Shown here one piece after another: positions 28,691-37,892 of a stretch of DNA of 64,000 nt. Each line of letters opens with the position of its first letter. Position 1 is the first letter of the stretch. The position numbers and the translations under genes were made by a program. The stretch is from the NCBI RefSeq assembly GCF_016862955.1, contig NZ_BONY01000023.1, forward strand, positions 62,001 to 126,000, in the 5' to 3' direction. The notes beneath the pieces were generated by a model. The model did no database searches and was not told where the DNA came from. It saw nothing but the letters and a program-made list of their open reading frames with translations. Source of the stretch: Rhizocola hellebori. GTDB lineage: Bacteria; Actinomycetota; Actinomycetes; Mycobacteriales; Micromonosporaceae.

Positions 28691-28724
28691 TCCGTTCCTG
28701 AGGGGGGCAAGGAATGACAACACT

Positions 28725-29285
28725 CTACAGAGCATCCGCCGCCGTGCCTGCATGCGCCCGAAACAGCTCCGCCTCCATGCCATACCAACGACTAGTTCGC
28801 CCAAAATGTCGCATCCCAATCCGGCGCATCACCGCGATGGAAGGAGCGTTGTCAGGCTTGGCAATGGCCAATATTTCCGGCAGCCCCAGCCCAAATCCGT
28901 AATCCAGCACGGCTTTCGCCGCCTCGGTGGCGTAGCCGCGGCCCCACGAATCGGGATGCAGGTGCCAGCCGATCTCGACTTCGCCCCCACCCGGGCTGCC
29001 GTCGGACGGTTCGGGCATCGGCACCAGCAGTACAGACCCCGCCACGATTCCGGAATCTCGGATCTGCACAGCCCAGACGCCGTAACGGCCTTGATGTTTG
29101 GCATAGGTCGCTTCCGCCCGCGCCTGCCCGGCCATCGCCTGATCGAGGTCGGCCAATGGCGTGGCATTGCCGAGCCATTTGACCACCTCCACCCGCCGAT
29201 AGGTGTCGAACCGCCGCGCGATGTCGTCGTCGCTAGCCGTCCACTCCCGCACTACCAACCGCTCGGTCTCACATATCACTCGCAC
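28725..29285 (-). CDS. GNAT (RimJ/RimL-type) N-acetyltransferase
   Basis: A 186-residue RimJ/L-like acetyltransferase shows ICETERLVVREWTASD at the N-terminus, acetyl-CoA loop DSWGRGYATEAAKAVLDYGF and IAVMRRIGMRHFG. The substrate may be a protein N-terminus or a small molecule; not determinable here. GTG start at 29285. It ends 34 bases before the LCP gene, and a hairpin separates it from the MMPL gene. Confidence 0.87.
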   Translation of the reverse strand: MRVICETERLVVREWTASDDDIARRFDTYRRVEVVKWLGNATPLADLDQAMAGQARAEATYAKHQGRYGVWAVQIRDSGIVAGSVLLVPMPEPSDGSPGGGEVEIGWHLHPDSWGRGYATEAAKAVLDYGFGLGLPEILAIAKPDNAPSIAVMRRIGMRHFGRTSRWYGMEAELFRAHAGTAADAL

Positions 29286-29318
29286 ACCGTTGAAGCGCTT
29301 GACGCCGCTGACTTGGTT

Positions 29319-29342
29319 GCGGGTCGCCCTGGGGCGACCCGC
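29319..29342 (-). terminator. Hairpin terminator downstream of the MMPL gene
   Basis: GCGGGTCGCC and GGCGACCCGC form a perfect 10-base stem with loop CTGG, 17 bases past the MMPL stop on the minus strand. No clear U run follows, as is common for actinomycete terminators. Confidence 0.65.
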
Positions 29343-29359
29343 CGGTCTTCCTCAGCTCC

Positions 29360-31459
29360 TTACGACTCCCTGATGCCGAATCGGCGATAGACGGCGGTCA
29401 ACGGCCCGGGGGCCCACCAGTTCCACTTTCCGAGCAGGCGCATGGTCGCCGGAACCAGCAGCGTGCGGACCAGAGCGGCATCGACCGCCACCGCCACCAC
29501 CGTGCCGACGCCGAGCAGTTTGATGGTCGCGGTGCCGCCGGTGGCGAAGCCCCCGATCACGATGATCAGCAACAGCGCCGCCGCGGTGATGATGCCGCCG
29601 GTGCGCTGCAGCCCGATCGCGACCGCCTGCGAGTTGTTGCCGGTCGCGTCCCACTCTTCGCGAACGCGGGAGAGCAGGAAGACCTCGTAGTCGGTGGCGA
29701 GCCCGAACAGGATCGCCAGCATCAGCACCAGGTTTCCTGGCTCCAGGAAGCCGGTGACGGTGAAGCCCAGCGTGTCGGCTAGGTGGCCGTCCTGAAAAAC
29801 CCAGACCACGACACCGAACGAAGCCCCGATCGAGATGGCGTTCATCAGCATCGCCTTGAGCGGCAGCACGACCGAGCCGAAGGCGAGGAAGAGCAGGACG
29901 AAGGTGCTGACCCCGATCAGAAGCAGCATCCACGGCAGGCGCTCGCCGAAGGCGTCGAGCTGGTCGACGACCGCCGCCGACCGGCCGCCGACGAGAAAGT
30001 CCCCGGGCAGCTCACGGATCTCCTTGACCACGTCGCGCGCCTGCTCGCTGCTCGGCTCGCCGCGATAGGCCACCGAGATCAGGGTGGCGTCGCCGCGCTG
30101 CGCCGTGACATTGGCCGCCGTGACATCGTCCATGGCCGCTATCCGCGCGGGGAGATCGCCCACCGGACCGTTGACGAGCACGCTGATCGGAGCCGCGCCG
30201 CCGCCGGCGAACTCGCTGCCCAGCCGCTCGGTCACCACCCGCGACTCGGTGCCCTCGGGCAGCACGCGCTCGTCGAAGCCGCCGAATTCGATCCGCAGGA
30301 ACGGTACGGCCAAGGCGAGCAAAAGTGCCGTCACGCCAACCAGATAGACGACCGGCCTGCGCATCACGCTGTGGGCGAGCTTCGCCCAGCCACCACCGCT
30401 GCGGCTCAGTTTGGGTAACGGCACCCGGGCCGCATTGACACGCGGCCCGAGCACGGCGAGCAGGGCCGGGAGCGCGGTCAGCGCAGCCAGCATCGCCACC
30501 AGCACGGCCGACATCCCGCCCCAGGCCATGGACTTCAGGAAGTCCATGGGGAAGACCAACAGGCTCGCCAGCGCAAGCGCCACGGTCAGACCCGACACGA
30601 GGACCGTGCGGCCCGCGGTGGCCAGCGTCAACGCGACCGCCTCCGCCGTCGACCGGCCCGCCGCCAGCTCCTCCCGGAACCGGGAGACGATGAAGAGCGA
30701 ATAGTCGATCGCCATGCCCAGACCCAGCATGGTGATGATGTTGATCGCGAATACGGATACGTCCGTGACCTGGGCTAGCAGCCGTACCGAAATGAAGGCC
30801 CCGAGGACAGCCAGAATGCCGACCATCAGCGGGGTGGCGGCGGCGACCACACCTCGGAAGATGAACAGCAGCAGGATCATGAGGATCGGCAGGCTGATGA
30901 TCTCCGCTTTGGTGATGTCGTCGCTGATCTGCTGGTTCGCGTCGTCCAGGAAGGGGATCAGCCCCCCGACCTCCACCTCCAGCGGCCCGGCGGCTCGCAG
31001 CATCGGCTCGATCTTCTCAAGGTCGGCCAATTTGGCGTCCTCATCGCCGTCCCGCAGCTGGATGGCAAGGTAGGTCGAAGCACCGTTTTCCGAGACCGGG
31101 CCCGGCATCACGCTGGTCACCTCGGGTCGCCCCTTGAGCGTGGCGGCCACTTGCGCCGCTCCGCGTTGCGCAGCCGTCAGCGCTCCCGGGTCCGCCGTCG
31201 CCTCTGCCCGCATCGCGATCCCATCGGCCAGCGCGGGGCTGGAGTAAATGGCGATGATGTCGACATCCTGGCGGCCCAGCCGCTCGGTGATCTCAGTGTG
31301 GGCTTTGCTGGAAGGGCTGCTCGGATCATCGAAGCCGCCGCTGATCAAGTCGCCGAAGACGCCCGCGCCCCAGGTGGCTCCGAGCACGAGAATCGCGGCC
31401 GCCACCGCGAGGACCAGCCACCGCAGTCGTACGACCGCGCGGCCCCACCATGCGAACAT
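29360..31459 (-). CDS. MMPL-family (RND superfamily) transporter
   Basis: A 699-residue protein with two tandem units of one helix, extracytoplasmic domain and five helices. The sterol-sensing-like segment with GLGMAIDYSLFIVSRFREELAAG (about residue 240) and its mirrored copy ILFGLATDYEVFLLSRVREEW near residue 590 carry the proton-relay Asp-Tyr pairs. ATG at 31459 has GGAGG upstream. MMPL proteins export lipids or small hydrophobics. It is divergent from a TetR gene, which probably represses it. Confidence 0.92.
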   Translation of the reverse strand: MFAWWGRAVVRLRWLVLAVAAAILVLGATWGAGVFGDLISGGFDDPSSPSSKAHTEITERLGRQDVDIIAIYSSPALADGIAMRAEATADPGALTAAQRGAAQVAATLKGRPEVTSVMPGPVSENGASTYLAIQLRDGDEDAKLADLEKIEPMLRAAGPLEVEVGGLIPFLDDANQQISDDITKAEIISLPILMILLLFIFRGVVAAATPLMVGILAVLGAFISVRLLAQVTDVSVFAINIITMLGLGMAIDYSLFIVSRFREELAAGRSTAEAVALTLATAGRTVLVSGLTVALALASLLVFPMDFLKSMAWGGMSAVLVAMLAALTALPALLAVLGPRVNAARVPLPKLSRSGGGWAKLAHSVMRRPVVYLVGVTALLLALAVPFLRIEFGGFDERVLPEGTESRVVTERLGSEFAGGGAAPISVLVNGPVGDLPARIAAMDDVTAANVTAQRGDATLISVAYRGEPSSEQARDVVKEIRELPGDFLVGGRSAAVVDQLDAFGERLPWMLLLIGVSTFVLLFLAFGSVVLPLKAMLMNAISIGASFGVVVWVFQDGHLADTLGFTVTGFLEPGNLVLMLAILFGLATDYEVFLLSRVREEWDATGNNSQAVAIGLQRTGGIITAAALLLIIVIGGFATGGTATIKLLGVGTVVAVAVDAALVRTLLVPATMRLLGKWNWWAPGPLTAVYRRFGIRES

Positions 31460-31475
31460 TTCATCCTCCGAGCTA

Positions 31476-31520
31476 GTGTTGGTCTGGTTAACACCGGTCA
31501 GATTAGTGAACACCGTTAAC
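31476..31520. promoter_or_regulatory. Operator array between divergent MMPL and TetR genes
   Basis: The 73-base intergenic space contains two related elements: GTTAACACCGGT at 31487-31498 and GTGAACACCGTTAAC at 31506-31520, with GTGTT at 31476-31480 pairing with AACAC at 31490-31494. Two GTTAAC hexamers (31487 and 31515) and two AACACCG units suggest direct and inverted half-sites for the TetR dimer, controlling both promoters. Confidence 0.6.
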
Positions 31521-31532
31521 GCAAGGAAGCTC

Positions 31533-32198
31533 ATGTCGGATAGGTCACAGCGGCGGCGCGATCTCACCCGCCAGGAGATCAAACAGACCGCCAGGAATCA
31601 GCTGGTCACAGGCGGTCCAAACGCGATCTCCTTGCGGGCGATAGCCCGTGACATGGGAATCACCGCGCCGGCGCTGTACCGGTACTATCCGGCGCTCGAC
31701 TCATTGATCTTGGAGCTCTGCACCGACCTCTACACCGATCTGCGGGTCGCGTGCGAGGTGGTTCGCGACCAAGTGGCACCGGAGGACCATGAAGGACGGC
31801 TCCTGGTGATGGTTCGCGAGTTCCGGCGCTGGGTTCTTTCCCACCCGGCGGAGTCGACCGTCATCTTCGGCCCACCGCTACCCGGCGTTGACCAGTTTCA
31901 CCAGCAGTGCCAAGACCTTTCACACGCCGGGGTGCAGTTCGGCCAGATCTTCATCGATCCCATGCTCGCCCTCTACCACCAGGGCCGGCTGCCCGTGGGC
32001 AAGGCCATCGTCGACGCTCACGATCACGCGCACGGCGACGTGCCGCCAGAGGTCTACACCTATTTCCTGCTCAAATGGACACAGTTCTACGGCATCATCA
32101 TGGCCGAGGCTTTCGGGCATCTGAGCTGGGCAGTTGCCGATGCGGAGCCCTTGTTCGAGGCCGAAGTGACGGCTTTTACTGAGTCGCTGATCAGGTAA
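31533..32198 (+). CDS. TetR-family transcriptional regulator
   Basis: A 221-residue regulator with HTH TRQEIKQTARNQLVTGGPNAISLRAIARDMGITAPALYRYYPALDSLI (key elements QEIKQTARN, MGITAPALYRYY) and a TetR_C-type (WHG-like) domain with WVLSHPAESTVIFGPPLPG. Start is ATG at 31533 with AAGGA upstream. Divergent from MMPL and nine bases ahead of the flavoprotein gene, so it likely regulates both directions. Confidence 0.9.
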   Translation: MSDRSQRRRDLTRQEIKQTARNQLVTGGPNAISLRAIARDMGITAPALYRYYPALDSLILELCTDLYTDLRVACEVVRDQVAPEDHEGRLLVMVREFRRWVLSHPAESTVIFGPPLPGVDQFHQQCQDLSHAGVQFGQIFIDPMLALYHQGRLPVGKAIVDAHDHAHGDVPPEVYTYFLLKWTQFYGIIMAEAFGHLSWAVADAEPLFEAEVTAFTESLIR

Positions 32199-32207
32199 CG
32201 TCTTCCT

Positions 32208-33710
32208 ATGACTGATGTCGTGATCATTGGTACCGGACACAACGGTCTGGTCAGTGGCCTCATGCTGGCCCGCGCGGGCCTGCGGGTCACCATGCTCGAG
32301 GCCGCGGACGTGATCGGCGGCGCCACCCGCACCGAACGTCCCTTCCCCAAGGTTCCCGAGCTGCAGCACTCGACCGGCTCCTACCTGCTCGGGCTGATGC
32401 CCCCGGAGCTGATGCGCACGCTCGACATCGACATCCCGGTGGTGCGCCGAGATCCGCACTACTTCCTGCCCACGCCCGGCGAGAAGTACCTGCTGATCGG
32501 CTCGCAGCGCACCGACAACGGCATCTACTCACCGCGCGACATCGCCGCCGACAACGCGATGCAGGCCGAGCTGGCGCAGCTGCGCGAGGACTACGCGCCC
32601 GCCTGGCTCACCGAGCCGGGCACCGTTGAAGCGACCGCCGAGCGCTTCATCCGCCCGGCTCTGCGCGAGACGTTCGTAGACCTTGTCCGCGGCAGCGTCA
32701 TGGACTATCTGAAGAAGTTCGACTTCGAGTCCGAGCTTCTGCTGTCCATGTACGCGGTGACCGACGGCCTGTCGGGCATCAACGCCGGCCCCGACGATCC
32801 GGGCACGGGCCACAACTTCTTGGTGCACAACATGTGCCGGCTTCCCGGCGCCGACGGCACCTGGATGATCGCGCGCGGCGGCATGGGCGCCGTCTCCGGC
32901 ACGCTGGCGGCGGCCTTCAAGGCCGCGGGTGGCGAAATCCTCACCTCGGCCCGGGTGGCTTCGGTGGACACAGAAGGCGGCGCTGTCAGCGGAGTCACCT
33001 TGGCCGACGGGCGCTCGTTCAAGGCGAAGGTGGTGCTCGGCTCGTGCGACCCGTTCGAGCTGATGAAGATCGCACCGGTCCCGGCCGCGCTGACCGAGCG
33101 GATGCTTCCGTTGCAGCGCACGGGAACCACGCTCAAGGTGAACCTCGCCCTGTCCGGCCTGCCCACCTTCAAATGCCTGCCGCCTGGCGCGCCTTCGCCT
33201 TTCGGCTCCACCATCCACCTCCTGCCCGGCTCGGACGGCGACCAGCCGCTGGCCCGCCTGCGCGCCATGTGGGCCCAGGTCCAAGCCGGGGAACTGCCCG
33301 ACGAGCCAACCATCGAGTGGTACCTGCACACCACCGCCGACCCCTCGCTGCAGGACCCGGCGGGCCACCATTCGAGCGCGCTGTTCGTGCAATCCGTTCC
33401 CTACGGCGTCCCGGTTGACTCCTATGTGGACCGTCTGCTGGACATCTGCGAGCTTTACGCCCCAGACGTTCGCGACCTCGTCGCCGACGTGTTCACCCTC
33501 GCGCCCAGCGGCATCGAGTCGCACTTCGGCATCACCGGCGGTCACATCCACCACGTCGACAACACGGTAGCCCTCGCGGACAGAATGCCTTACGTGACAG
33601 GCCTTCCCGGCCTCTACGCCGGCTCCGCCGGCTGCCACCCCGCCGGTTCCGTGATCGGCGCCGCCGGCCACAACGCCGCCCGCCGCATCCTGACCGACCT
33701 CTCCCTCTGA
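32208..33710 (+). CDS. NAD(P)/FAD-dependent oxidoreductase, phytoene desaturase-like (PYROXD2 type)
   Basis: A 500-residue flavoprotein has the dinucleotide fold at residue 4 (VIIGTGHNGLVSGLMLARAGLRVTMLEAADVIGGATRTE, key VIIGTGHNGL and LEAADVIGGATR), the internal GGMGAVSGTLAAAF block and the C-terminal LPGLYAGSAGCHPAGSVIGAAGHNAAR motif. This layout is the PYROXD2/CrtI-like family, whose bacterial members are poorly characterised; not proof of a carotenoid enzyme. It follows the TetR gene by 9 bases. Confidence 0.88.
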   Translation: MTDVVIIGTGHNGLVSGLMLARAGLRVTMLEAADVIGGATRTERPFPKVPELQHSTGSYLLGLMPPELMRTLDIDIPVVRRDPHYFLPTPGEKYLLIGSQRTDNGIYSPRDIAADNAMQAELAQLREDYAPAWLTEPGTVEATAERFIRPALRETFVDLVRGSVMDYLKKFDFESELLLSMYAVTDGLSGINAGPDDPGTGHNFLVHNMCRLPGADGTWMIARGGMGAVSGTLAAAFKAAGGEILTSARVASVDTEGGAVSGVTLADGRSFKAKVVLGSCDPFELMKIAPVPAALTERMLPLQRTGTTLKVNLALSGLPTFKCLPPGAPSPFGSTIHLLPGSDGDQPLARLRAMWAQVQAGELPDEPTIEWYLHTTADPSLQDPAGHHSSALFVQSVPYGVPVDSYVDRLLDICELYAPDVRDLVADVFTLAPSGIESHFGITGGHIHHVDNTVALADRMPYVTGLPGLYAGSAGCHPAGSVIGAAGHNAARRILTDLSL

Positions 33711-33750
33711 CACCGCCGCCCGGAAGGCCAGGTGGGTGTTGTTGCTGGCG

Positions 33751-33817
33751 GCCTTTGCTCTGCACCCATAGGCGCACATTGACCATGAAGTTGCGCCTAT
33801 GGGTGCAGAGCAAAGGC
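33751..33817. terminator. Perfect 26-bp inverted repeat between convergent genes
   Basis: The left arm runs 33751-33776 and starts GCCTTTGCTCTGCACCCATA; the right arm 33792-33817 is its exact reverse complement, with a 15-base loop (CATTGACCATGAAGT). A 26-base uninterrupted stem is longer than the other hairpins in this window. Weaker flanking complementarity (GGTGGGTGT at 33731 versus CACCCAC at 33825) extends it. It could terminate both convergent transcripts, though neither side ends in a U run. Confidence 0.7.
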
Positions 33818-33879
33818 GCCGCGCACCCACACCTACCCAAGGCCAAAGAGTCGGCGGCGGAGCGGCGCCCTAGAAGGGT

Positions 33880-35433
33880 TTAGGCGTCAGGGCGTGCTTC
33901 GGCGGCGGCGGAGCGAAGCTCGTGGCCGACGGCGGTGAGGCAACGGCCGCTGGCCAGGTCCCATTTCCAGCCGTGCAGCTGGCAGGTGAGCTGGTTGCCC
34001 TCGACGATGCCGAAGCGGGTGAGGTCGGCCTTGAGGTGGGCGCAGCGGCGCTGGAAGGTCCAGCCGCCGATGGTGATGTCCTCGGCGTCGGGACGCTGCG
34101 ACTCATACCAGCCTTCGGCGTATTGCAGGCGCTCCTCGGAGAGGCACTTGAAGAAGGCATAGACGAATTCGTTGTACTGGCCGATGCGCGCGGCGGTGAA
34201 GCGGCAGGACAGGAAGAGCGAGTTGACCCAATCACCCTCGCCGATGTGCAGCAAGTGCTCGATGAGGCGGCGCTCGGTTTGGAAGCGGTAGCGCACTTTC
34301 TCGTCGTCGTAGATGCGCACTTCCTTGCCCGGGAAGTCGACGACGATCGACTCAACCACAACGCCGTCGGGGTCGGTCAGGTCGAAACGAACCGGGCCGC
34401 CGACACCCTTGGCGAGGTAGACCGACTCCTCGAGCAGCGGCTCGATCTGAGCCTTCATGCCAGCGAGCACATCGATCTCCGGATGGGACCAGGAGGCCTT
34501 CTCCCGCTCGATGACGATGCGCTGGCGCTCGGCGTAGGCCTTGAGGTGATTCTCCTTCTGCGCGAAGAAGGCACCCACATCGGTGGGATGCGTGGTGGCG
34601 CAATCGGTTTGGCCGATTGTGGCGACGCTGCCGGGAAGCAGGACGACCCCGTTGGTCTTGCCGACCTTCGCGTATTCGGAGATGAACTCGGACTGGTCGG
34701 GAAAGATGTTTCCCTCGTCGCCGAAGATGTCGTTGAGGTGCCAGAGTTGATCGTCCAAAAAGCACGGTGGGCCGGCGATCGGGAAGACCCAGCTGGCGTT
34801 GAGGTCGTCGATGTAGCGGAAGGTCCGGTCGAACTGCCTTTCCCGCTTCTGCTTGCCGAAGGCGGTCTTGGCCACGCTGGGCAGCTCATACACCATCGGG
34901 TACCAGATCGCGCCGGAGAACTGCAGCATGTGGGCGTGCACGTGCCCGAGCGCGGCGAAGGTGCTCAGGTCGGTGGGGCGAGCGTCGTTCTGGTTGAGGA
35001 CGCGGATGCCGTCGTGCTCGACCCACAGCGAAGAGTCGCCGATCGGGCCGTCGGTGGGGCTCGTCAGCGCCTGGATCATGATCTTCAGGCCGCCGTCGAG
35101 CTCATGCACCTCGTCGCTCACGGTTTTGAAAAAGCGCGTGAAGCCCAGCTCACGCAGCTCGTCCTCAAGCTGGGAGGTCGGGTACTCGGGCAGCAGCACG
35201 GTCGCCTTCTTCGACACGAAGCGCTTCAGATGCGCCGCGTCGAAGTGGTCGCGATGAAGGTGCGAGACGTAAAGGTAGTCGCAGTCGCCGAGCGTCTCCC
35301 AGTCGAGTTGCGAATTGTCCGGGAAAGGGAACCAAGACGCGAAGTAAGCGGGATTCACCCACGGATCGCAAAGGATCGACCCCGCAGGGGTGTCGATCCG
35401 CATACTGGCGTGTCCCGTACCCGTAATTTGCAC
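33880..35433 (-). CDS. MBL-fold hydrolase fused to a C-terminal Rieske [2Fe-2S] domain
   Basis: A 517-residue fusion. The N-terminal metallo-beta-lactamase (UlaG-like) fold has HASMRIDTPAGSILCDPW and the zinc motif VSHLHRDHFD (about residues 57-66). The C-terminal Rieske domain has RRCAHLKADLTRFG and LTCQLHGWKWDLASGRC, giving the Cys-X-His and Cys-X2-His ligand pairs. The middle region (residues 200-440) has no recognised domain. This kind of fusion occurs in actinomycetes and proteobacteria with unknown substrate. ATG at 35433. Confidence 0.87.
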   Translation of the reverse strand: MQITGTGHASMRIDTPAGSILCDPWVNPAYFASWFPFPDNSQLDWETLGDCDYLYVSHLHRDHFDAAHLKRFVSKKATVLLPEYPTSQLEDELRELGFTRFFKTVSDEVHELDGGLKIMIQALTSPTDGPIGDSSLWVEHDGIRVLNQNDARPTDLSTFAALGHVHAHMLQFSGAIWYPMVYELPSVAKTAFGKQKRERQFDRTFRYIDDLNASWVFPIAGPPCFLDDQLWHLNDIFGDEGNIFPDQSEFISEYAKVGKTNGVVLLPGSVATIGQTDCATTHPTDVGAFFAQKENHLKAYAERQRIVIEREKASWSHPEIDVLAGMKAQIEPLLEESVYLAKGVGGPVRFDLTDPDGVVVESIVVDFPGKEVRIYDDEKVRYRFQTERRLIEHLLHIGEGDWVNSLFLSCRFTAARIGQYNEFVYAFFKCLSEERLQYAEGWYESQRPDAEDITIGGWTFQRRCAHLKADLTRFGIVEGNQLTCQLHGWKWDLASGRCLTAVGHELRSAAAEARPDA

Positions 35434-35479
35434 TGCTCTAGGCTACCGGGGAAGACAGCTAAGCCTGAAAGGACGTCCA

Positions 35480-35701
35480 GTGGCCGCAGAAGAGCCGGTG
35501 ACCTCGCCCGACCAGCACAAGCCGACCCCCCGCCGGCTGTGGCGCATCGGCGGCGTCGCAGTGATCATTGTCTTGCTGCTCATGCTTTTCGGTAACAACG
35601 AAGTGAACACGGGCGCGCCTTGGCTGATTGGTACGGCGACGGTCATCGCGCTGCTGCTTATCGGCGACGCCGTACTCAAGCGCAACGGTCTGCGCGACTA
35701 A
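35480..35701 (+). CDS. Small two-helix membrane protein, DUF2631-like
   Basis: A 73-residue protein begins at GTG 35480, with AAAGGA 6 bases upstream. Basic N-terminus (KPTPRRLWRIGG), two helices (VAVIIVLLLMLFG and WLIGTATVIALLLIG), with GNNEVNTG between them. It resembles the DUF2631 family found near rseP/dxr in actinomycetes; function unknown. A strong terminator follows. Confidence 0.7.
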   Translation: MAAEEPVTSPDQHKPTPRRLWRIGGVAVIIVLLLMLFGNNEVNTGAPWLIGTATVIALLLIGDAVLKRNGLRD

Positions 35702-35706
35702 CAAAG

Positions 35707-35736
35707 AAAGCGGGCCCGATCGCTCGGGCCCGCTTT
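35707..35736. terminator. Strong bidirectional terminator
   Basis: AAAGCGGGCCCGA and TCGGGCCCGCTTT form a 13-base perfect stem with loop TCGC, flanked by T and A runs on either side, so it works on both strands. It separates the convergent DUF2631-like gene and the DivIVA-type gene. Confidence 0.9.
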
Positions 35737-35744
35737 TCCTTAGC

Positions 35745-36713
35745 TCATCGTGACCGCAGGATGTCCCGCACCTCGCGGATGGCCTGATCGACCTCGGCCT
35801 CGTAATAGCCGCCGGGTACCAGATTCAGCCTGGAGGCATCCAGCTCCGATTCGTTGACCCCGCCGCGGCCCGAGAGCGCGCCGAGCACGTTCTCGAAGAG
35901 CCGATCGACTTGGGTCGGATCGTAACCGCTGCCGAAACGGCGCAGCTGGAACGTGCGGCGCAGCTGGTCGACCCGCTGGCTCTCGGCACCGCCGGCCGGT
36001 GGCCCGCCATAACCGCCCATGTTCATGCTGGGCGGCGCGGACACCGACTGGAACGAGCCGGTGCTGCCCGAGTCGTAGCCGCGATCCAGCGGCTGCCGGT
36101 AGGGCGGCGGCGGAGCGGCCGGGGAGATGGGCCCGAACCCGCCCGTGCCATAGGGATCGCGCTGCGGAAGACCTGTGCGGATCTCGCCGGTGATGTCGGC
36201 CCGGCCGCGCTGAGGCAGATCGGCGTAACCGGTGTAACCGCTGGGGGCCTCGCGCAAGCTGTCGGCCATCCCGTTGAAGCTGCCGGCCTGCGCGTAGGAC
36301 GGATCCGGACGCTGCAGCGGGGGCGCCTCGTAGGGCTGGTCGAAGCGGGGCAAGGAGCTTGTCGGCTGATGCGCCGACGGGGTGCGGGTGGGCAGCGGCG
36401 GAGGCGGGGGGCCGCCCGGCACGCTCATCGCCGCCCGCAGCTGGGCACCGACACCCGGAGGCGCGGCGCGCTCTTCCAGCTCGGCGATCTGGCGCTCCAC
36501 CCGATCGAGGTGCAGGTCGACCTGCCACTCGTCGTAGCCGCCGAAGCGAACACGGAACACCACATCGTGCACGTCCTGTGCGGTGATCGGGGCAGCCGCA
36601 GCCCCGTTCAGGGTTGCCTCCACCCTGTCGAGGAAATTGTCTACCTCGTCGACCTTGTAGCCGCGGCGTATAGCTCGCCGTCGGAACCTCTGACCATGGC
36701 TAGCGCTGCTCAT
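35745..36713 (-). CDS. DivIVA-domain-like protein with four repeats
   Basis: A 322-residue protein has two pairs of DivIVA-like units: [20 protein letters not shown] and [20 protein letters not shown] near the N-terminus, then [21 protein letters not shown] and [18 protein letters not shown] at the C-terminus. About 140 residues of Pro/Gly/Tyr-rich linker join them. These units resemble the short DivIVA-type repeats of actinomycete growth proteins. Likely a structural or membrane-curvature role in growth; not proven. It overlaps rlmN by four bases. Confidence 0.8.
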   Translation of the reverse strand: MSSASHGQRFRRRAIRRGYKVDEVDNFLDRVEATLNGAAAAPITAQDVHDVVFRVRFGGYDEWQVDLHLDRVERQIAELEERAAPPGVGAQLRAAMSVPGGPPPPPLPTRTPSAHQPTSSLPRFDQPYEAPPLQRPDPSYAQAGSFNGMADSLREAPSGYTGYADLPQRGRADITGEIRTGLPQRDPYGTGGFGPISPAAPPPPYRQPLDRGYDSGSTGSFQSVSAPPSMNMGGYGGPPAGGAESQRVDQLRRTFQLRRFGSGYDPTQVDRLFENVLGALSGRGGVNESELDASRLNLVPGGYYEAEVDQAIREVRDILRSR

Positions 36714-37837
36714 GCCTCACCCTCACTCGCCGCCAGTTGACCACACGCACCGTCAATCTCACGTCCCCTGGTGTCGCGCACGGTAGTCGGGACTCCGGCC
36801 TCCCGCAACCTCCGGACGAATTCCCGCTCCACCGGTTTAGGACTCGCATCCCACCTGCTCCCGGGGGTGGGATTGAGAGGGATGAGATTGACGTGCGCCA
36901 GCCGCCCCGCCAGCAGCCGCCCGAGAAGGTCGGCACGCCACGGCTGATCATTGATATCTCTGATCATCGCGTATTCAATGCTCACGCGGCGGCCAGTGCG
37001 CTGAGCATAGGCCCAGGCCGCGTCCAGCACCTCCGCCACCTTCCATCGCTGGTTCACCGGAACCAGCTCGTCTCGAAGCTCATCGTCGGGAGCGTGCAAC
37101 GAAAGAGCCAGGGTCACCGAGAGGTCCTCGTCGGCCAGCTTGCGCATGGCCGGCACCAGCCCCACGGTGGAAACAGTTATGTGCCGTTGCGAAAGGCCCA
37201 GCCCCTCTGGGGCTGGGCTGATCAGTCTGCGAACCGCGGCGATCACTCGGCTGTAGTTGGCCAGCGGCTCGCCCATGCCCATGAACACCACATGGCTCAG
37301 ACGTCGCGGCGTGGCGTGCATGACGCCGGAAGAGGCTACCCCGGCCAGATAGACAACCTGATCCACGATCTCCGCGGTGGACAGGTTGCGGGTCAGACCG
37401 GCCTGCCCCGTGGCACAGAAGGGACACGCCATCCCACAGCCGGCCTGGCTGGAGATGCACACGGTCACCCGGTCTGGGTATCCCATGAGCACGCTTTCGA
37501 CGAGAGCGCCGTCATGTAGCCGCCACAGCGACTTTCGCGTGTCACCGTCATCGCAGGCCAGCTCGCGCACCGGGGTCAGCAGGCGGGGCATCAGCAGCCC
37601 AGCGAGCCGCTCCCTGGACGCGGCGGGGATGTCGGTCATCGCCGCGGGGTCGCGCTCAAGCCGGCCGAAGTAATGGTTGGAAAGCTGGGCAGCGCGGAAC
37701 GGCTGCTCACCCGCTTCGGCGATGGCAGCGCGACGGCCCGCCAGATCCATGTCCGCGAGATGGGTAGGCGGCATGGATGCACGGCGGGTCGGCTTTTCGT
37801 CACCGAACGTAAGCGGGACCATGGGCAGAGTCGTCAT
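36710..37837 (-). CDS. rlmN: Dual-specificity 23S rRNA/tRNA adenine C2 methyltransferase
   Basis: A radical SAM enzyme that methylates C2 of A2503 in 23S rRNA and A37 of tRNA. The 375-residue protein has CGMACPFC for the 4Fe-4S cluster (CX3CX2C), the GMGEPLANY motif and [11 protein letters not shown]. The conserved Cys near the C-terminus is probably the one in [10 protein letters not shown]. Start is ATG at 37837. Confidence 0.94.
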   Translation of the reverse strand: MTTLPMVPLTFGDEKPTRRASMPPTHLADMDLAGRRAAIAEAGEQPFRAAQLSNHYFGRLERDPAAMTDIPAASRERLAGLLMPRLLTPVRELACDDGDTRKSLWRLHDGALVESVLMGYPDRVTVCISSQAGCGMACPFCATGQAGLTRNLSTAEIVDQVVYLAGVASSGVMHATPRRLSHVVFMGMGEPLANYSRVIAAVRRLISPAPEGLGLSQRHITVSTVGLVPAMRKLADEDLSVTLALSLHAPDDELRDELVPVNQRWKVAEVLDAAWAYAQRTGRRVSIEYAMIRDINDQPWRADLLGRLLAGRLAHVNLIPLNPTPGSRWDASPKPVEREFVRRLREAGVPTTVRDTRGREIDGACGQLAASEGEA

Positions 37838-37892
37838 GTCCGATCCAGTGTCCCACGTTCAGCCATAAGCAACAGCCCCTCGGCGACGGTTA

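Noticed and set aside
26252-28717. 821-codon open frame on plus strand opposite dxr and LCP
   Set aside because: Crosses two real genes in antisense and has no domain pattern.
33922-35595. 557-codon open frame opposite the MBL-Rieske gene
   Set aside because: Antisense shadow; no motif and no ribosome binding site, while the minus strand has complete MBL and Rieske motifs.
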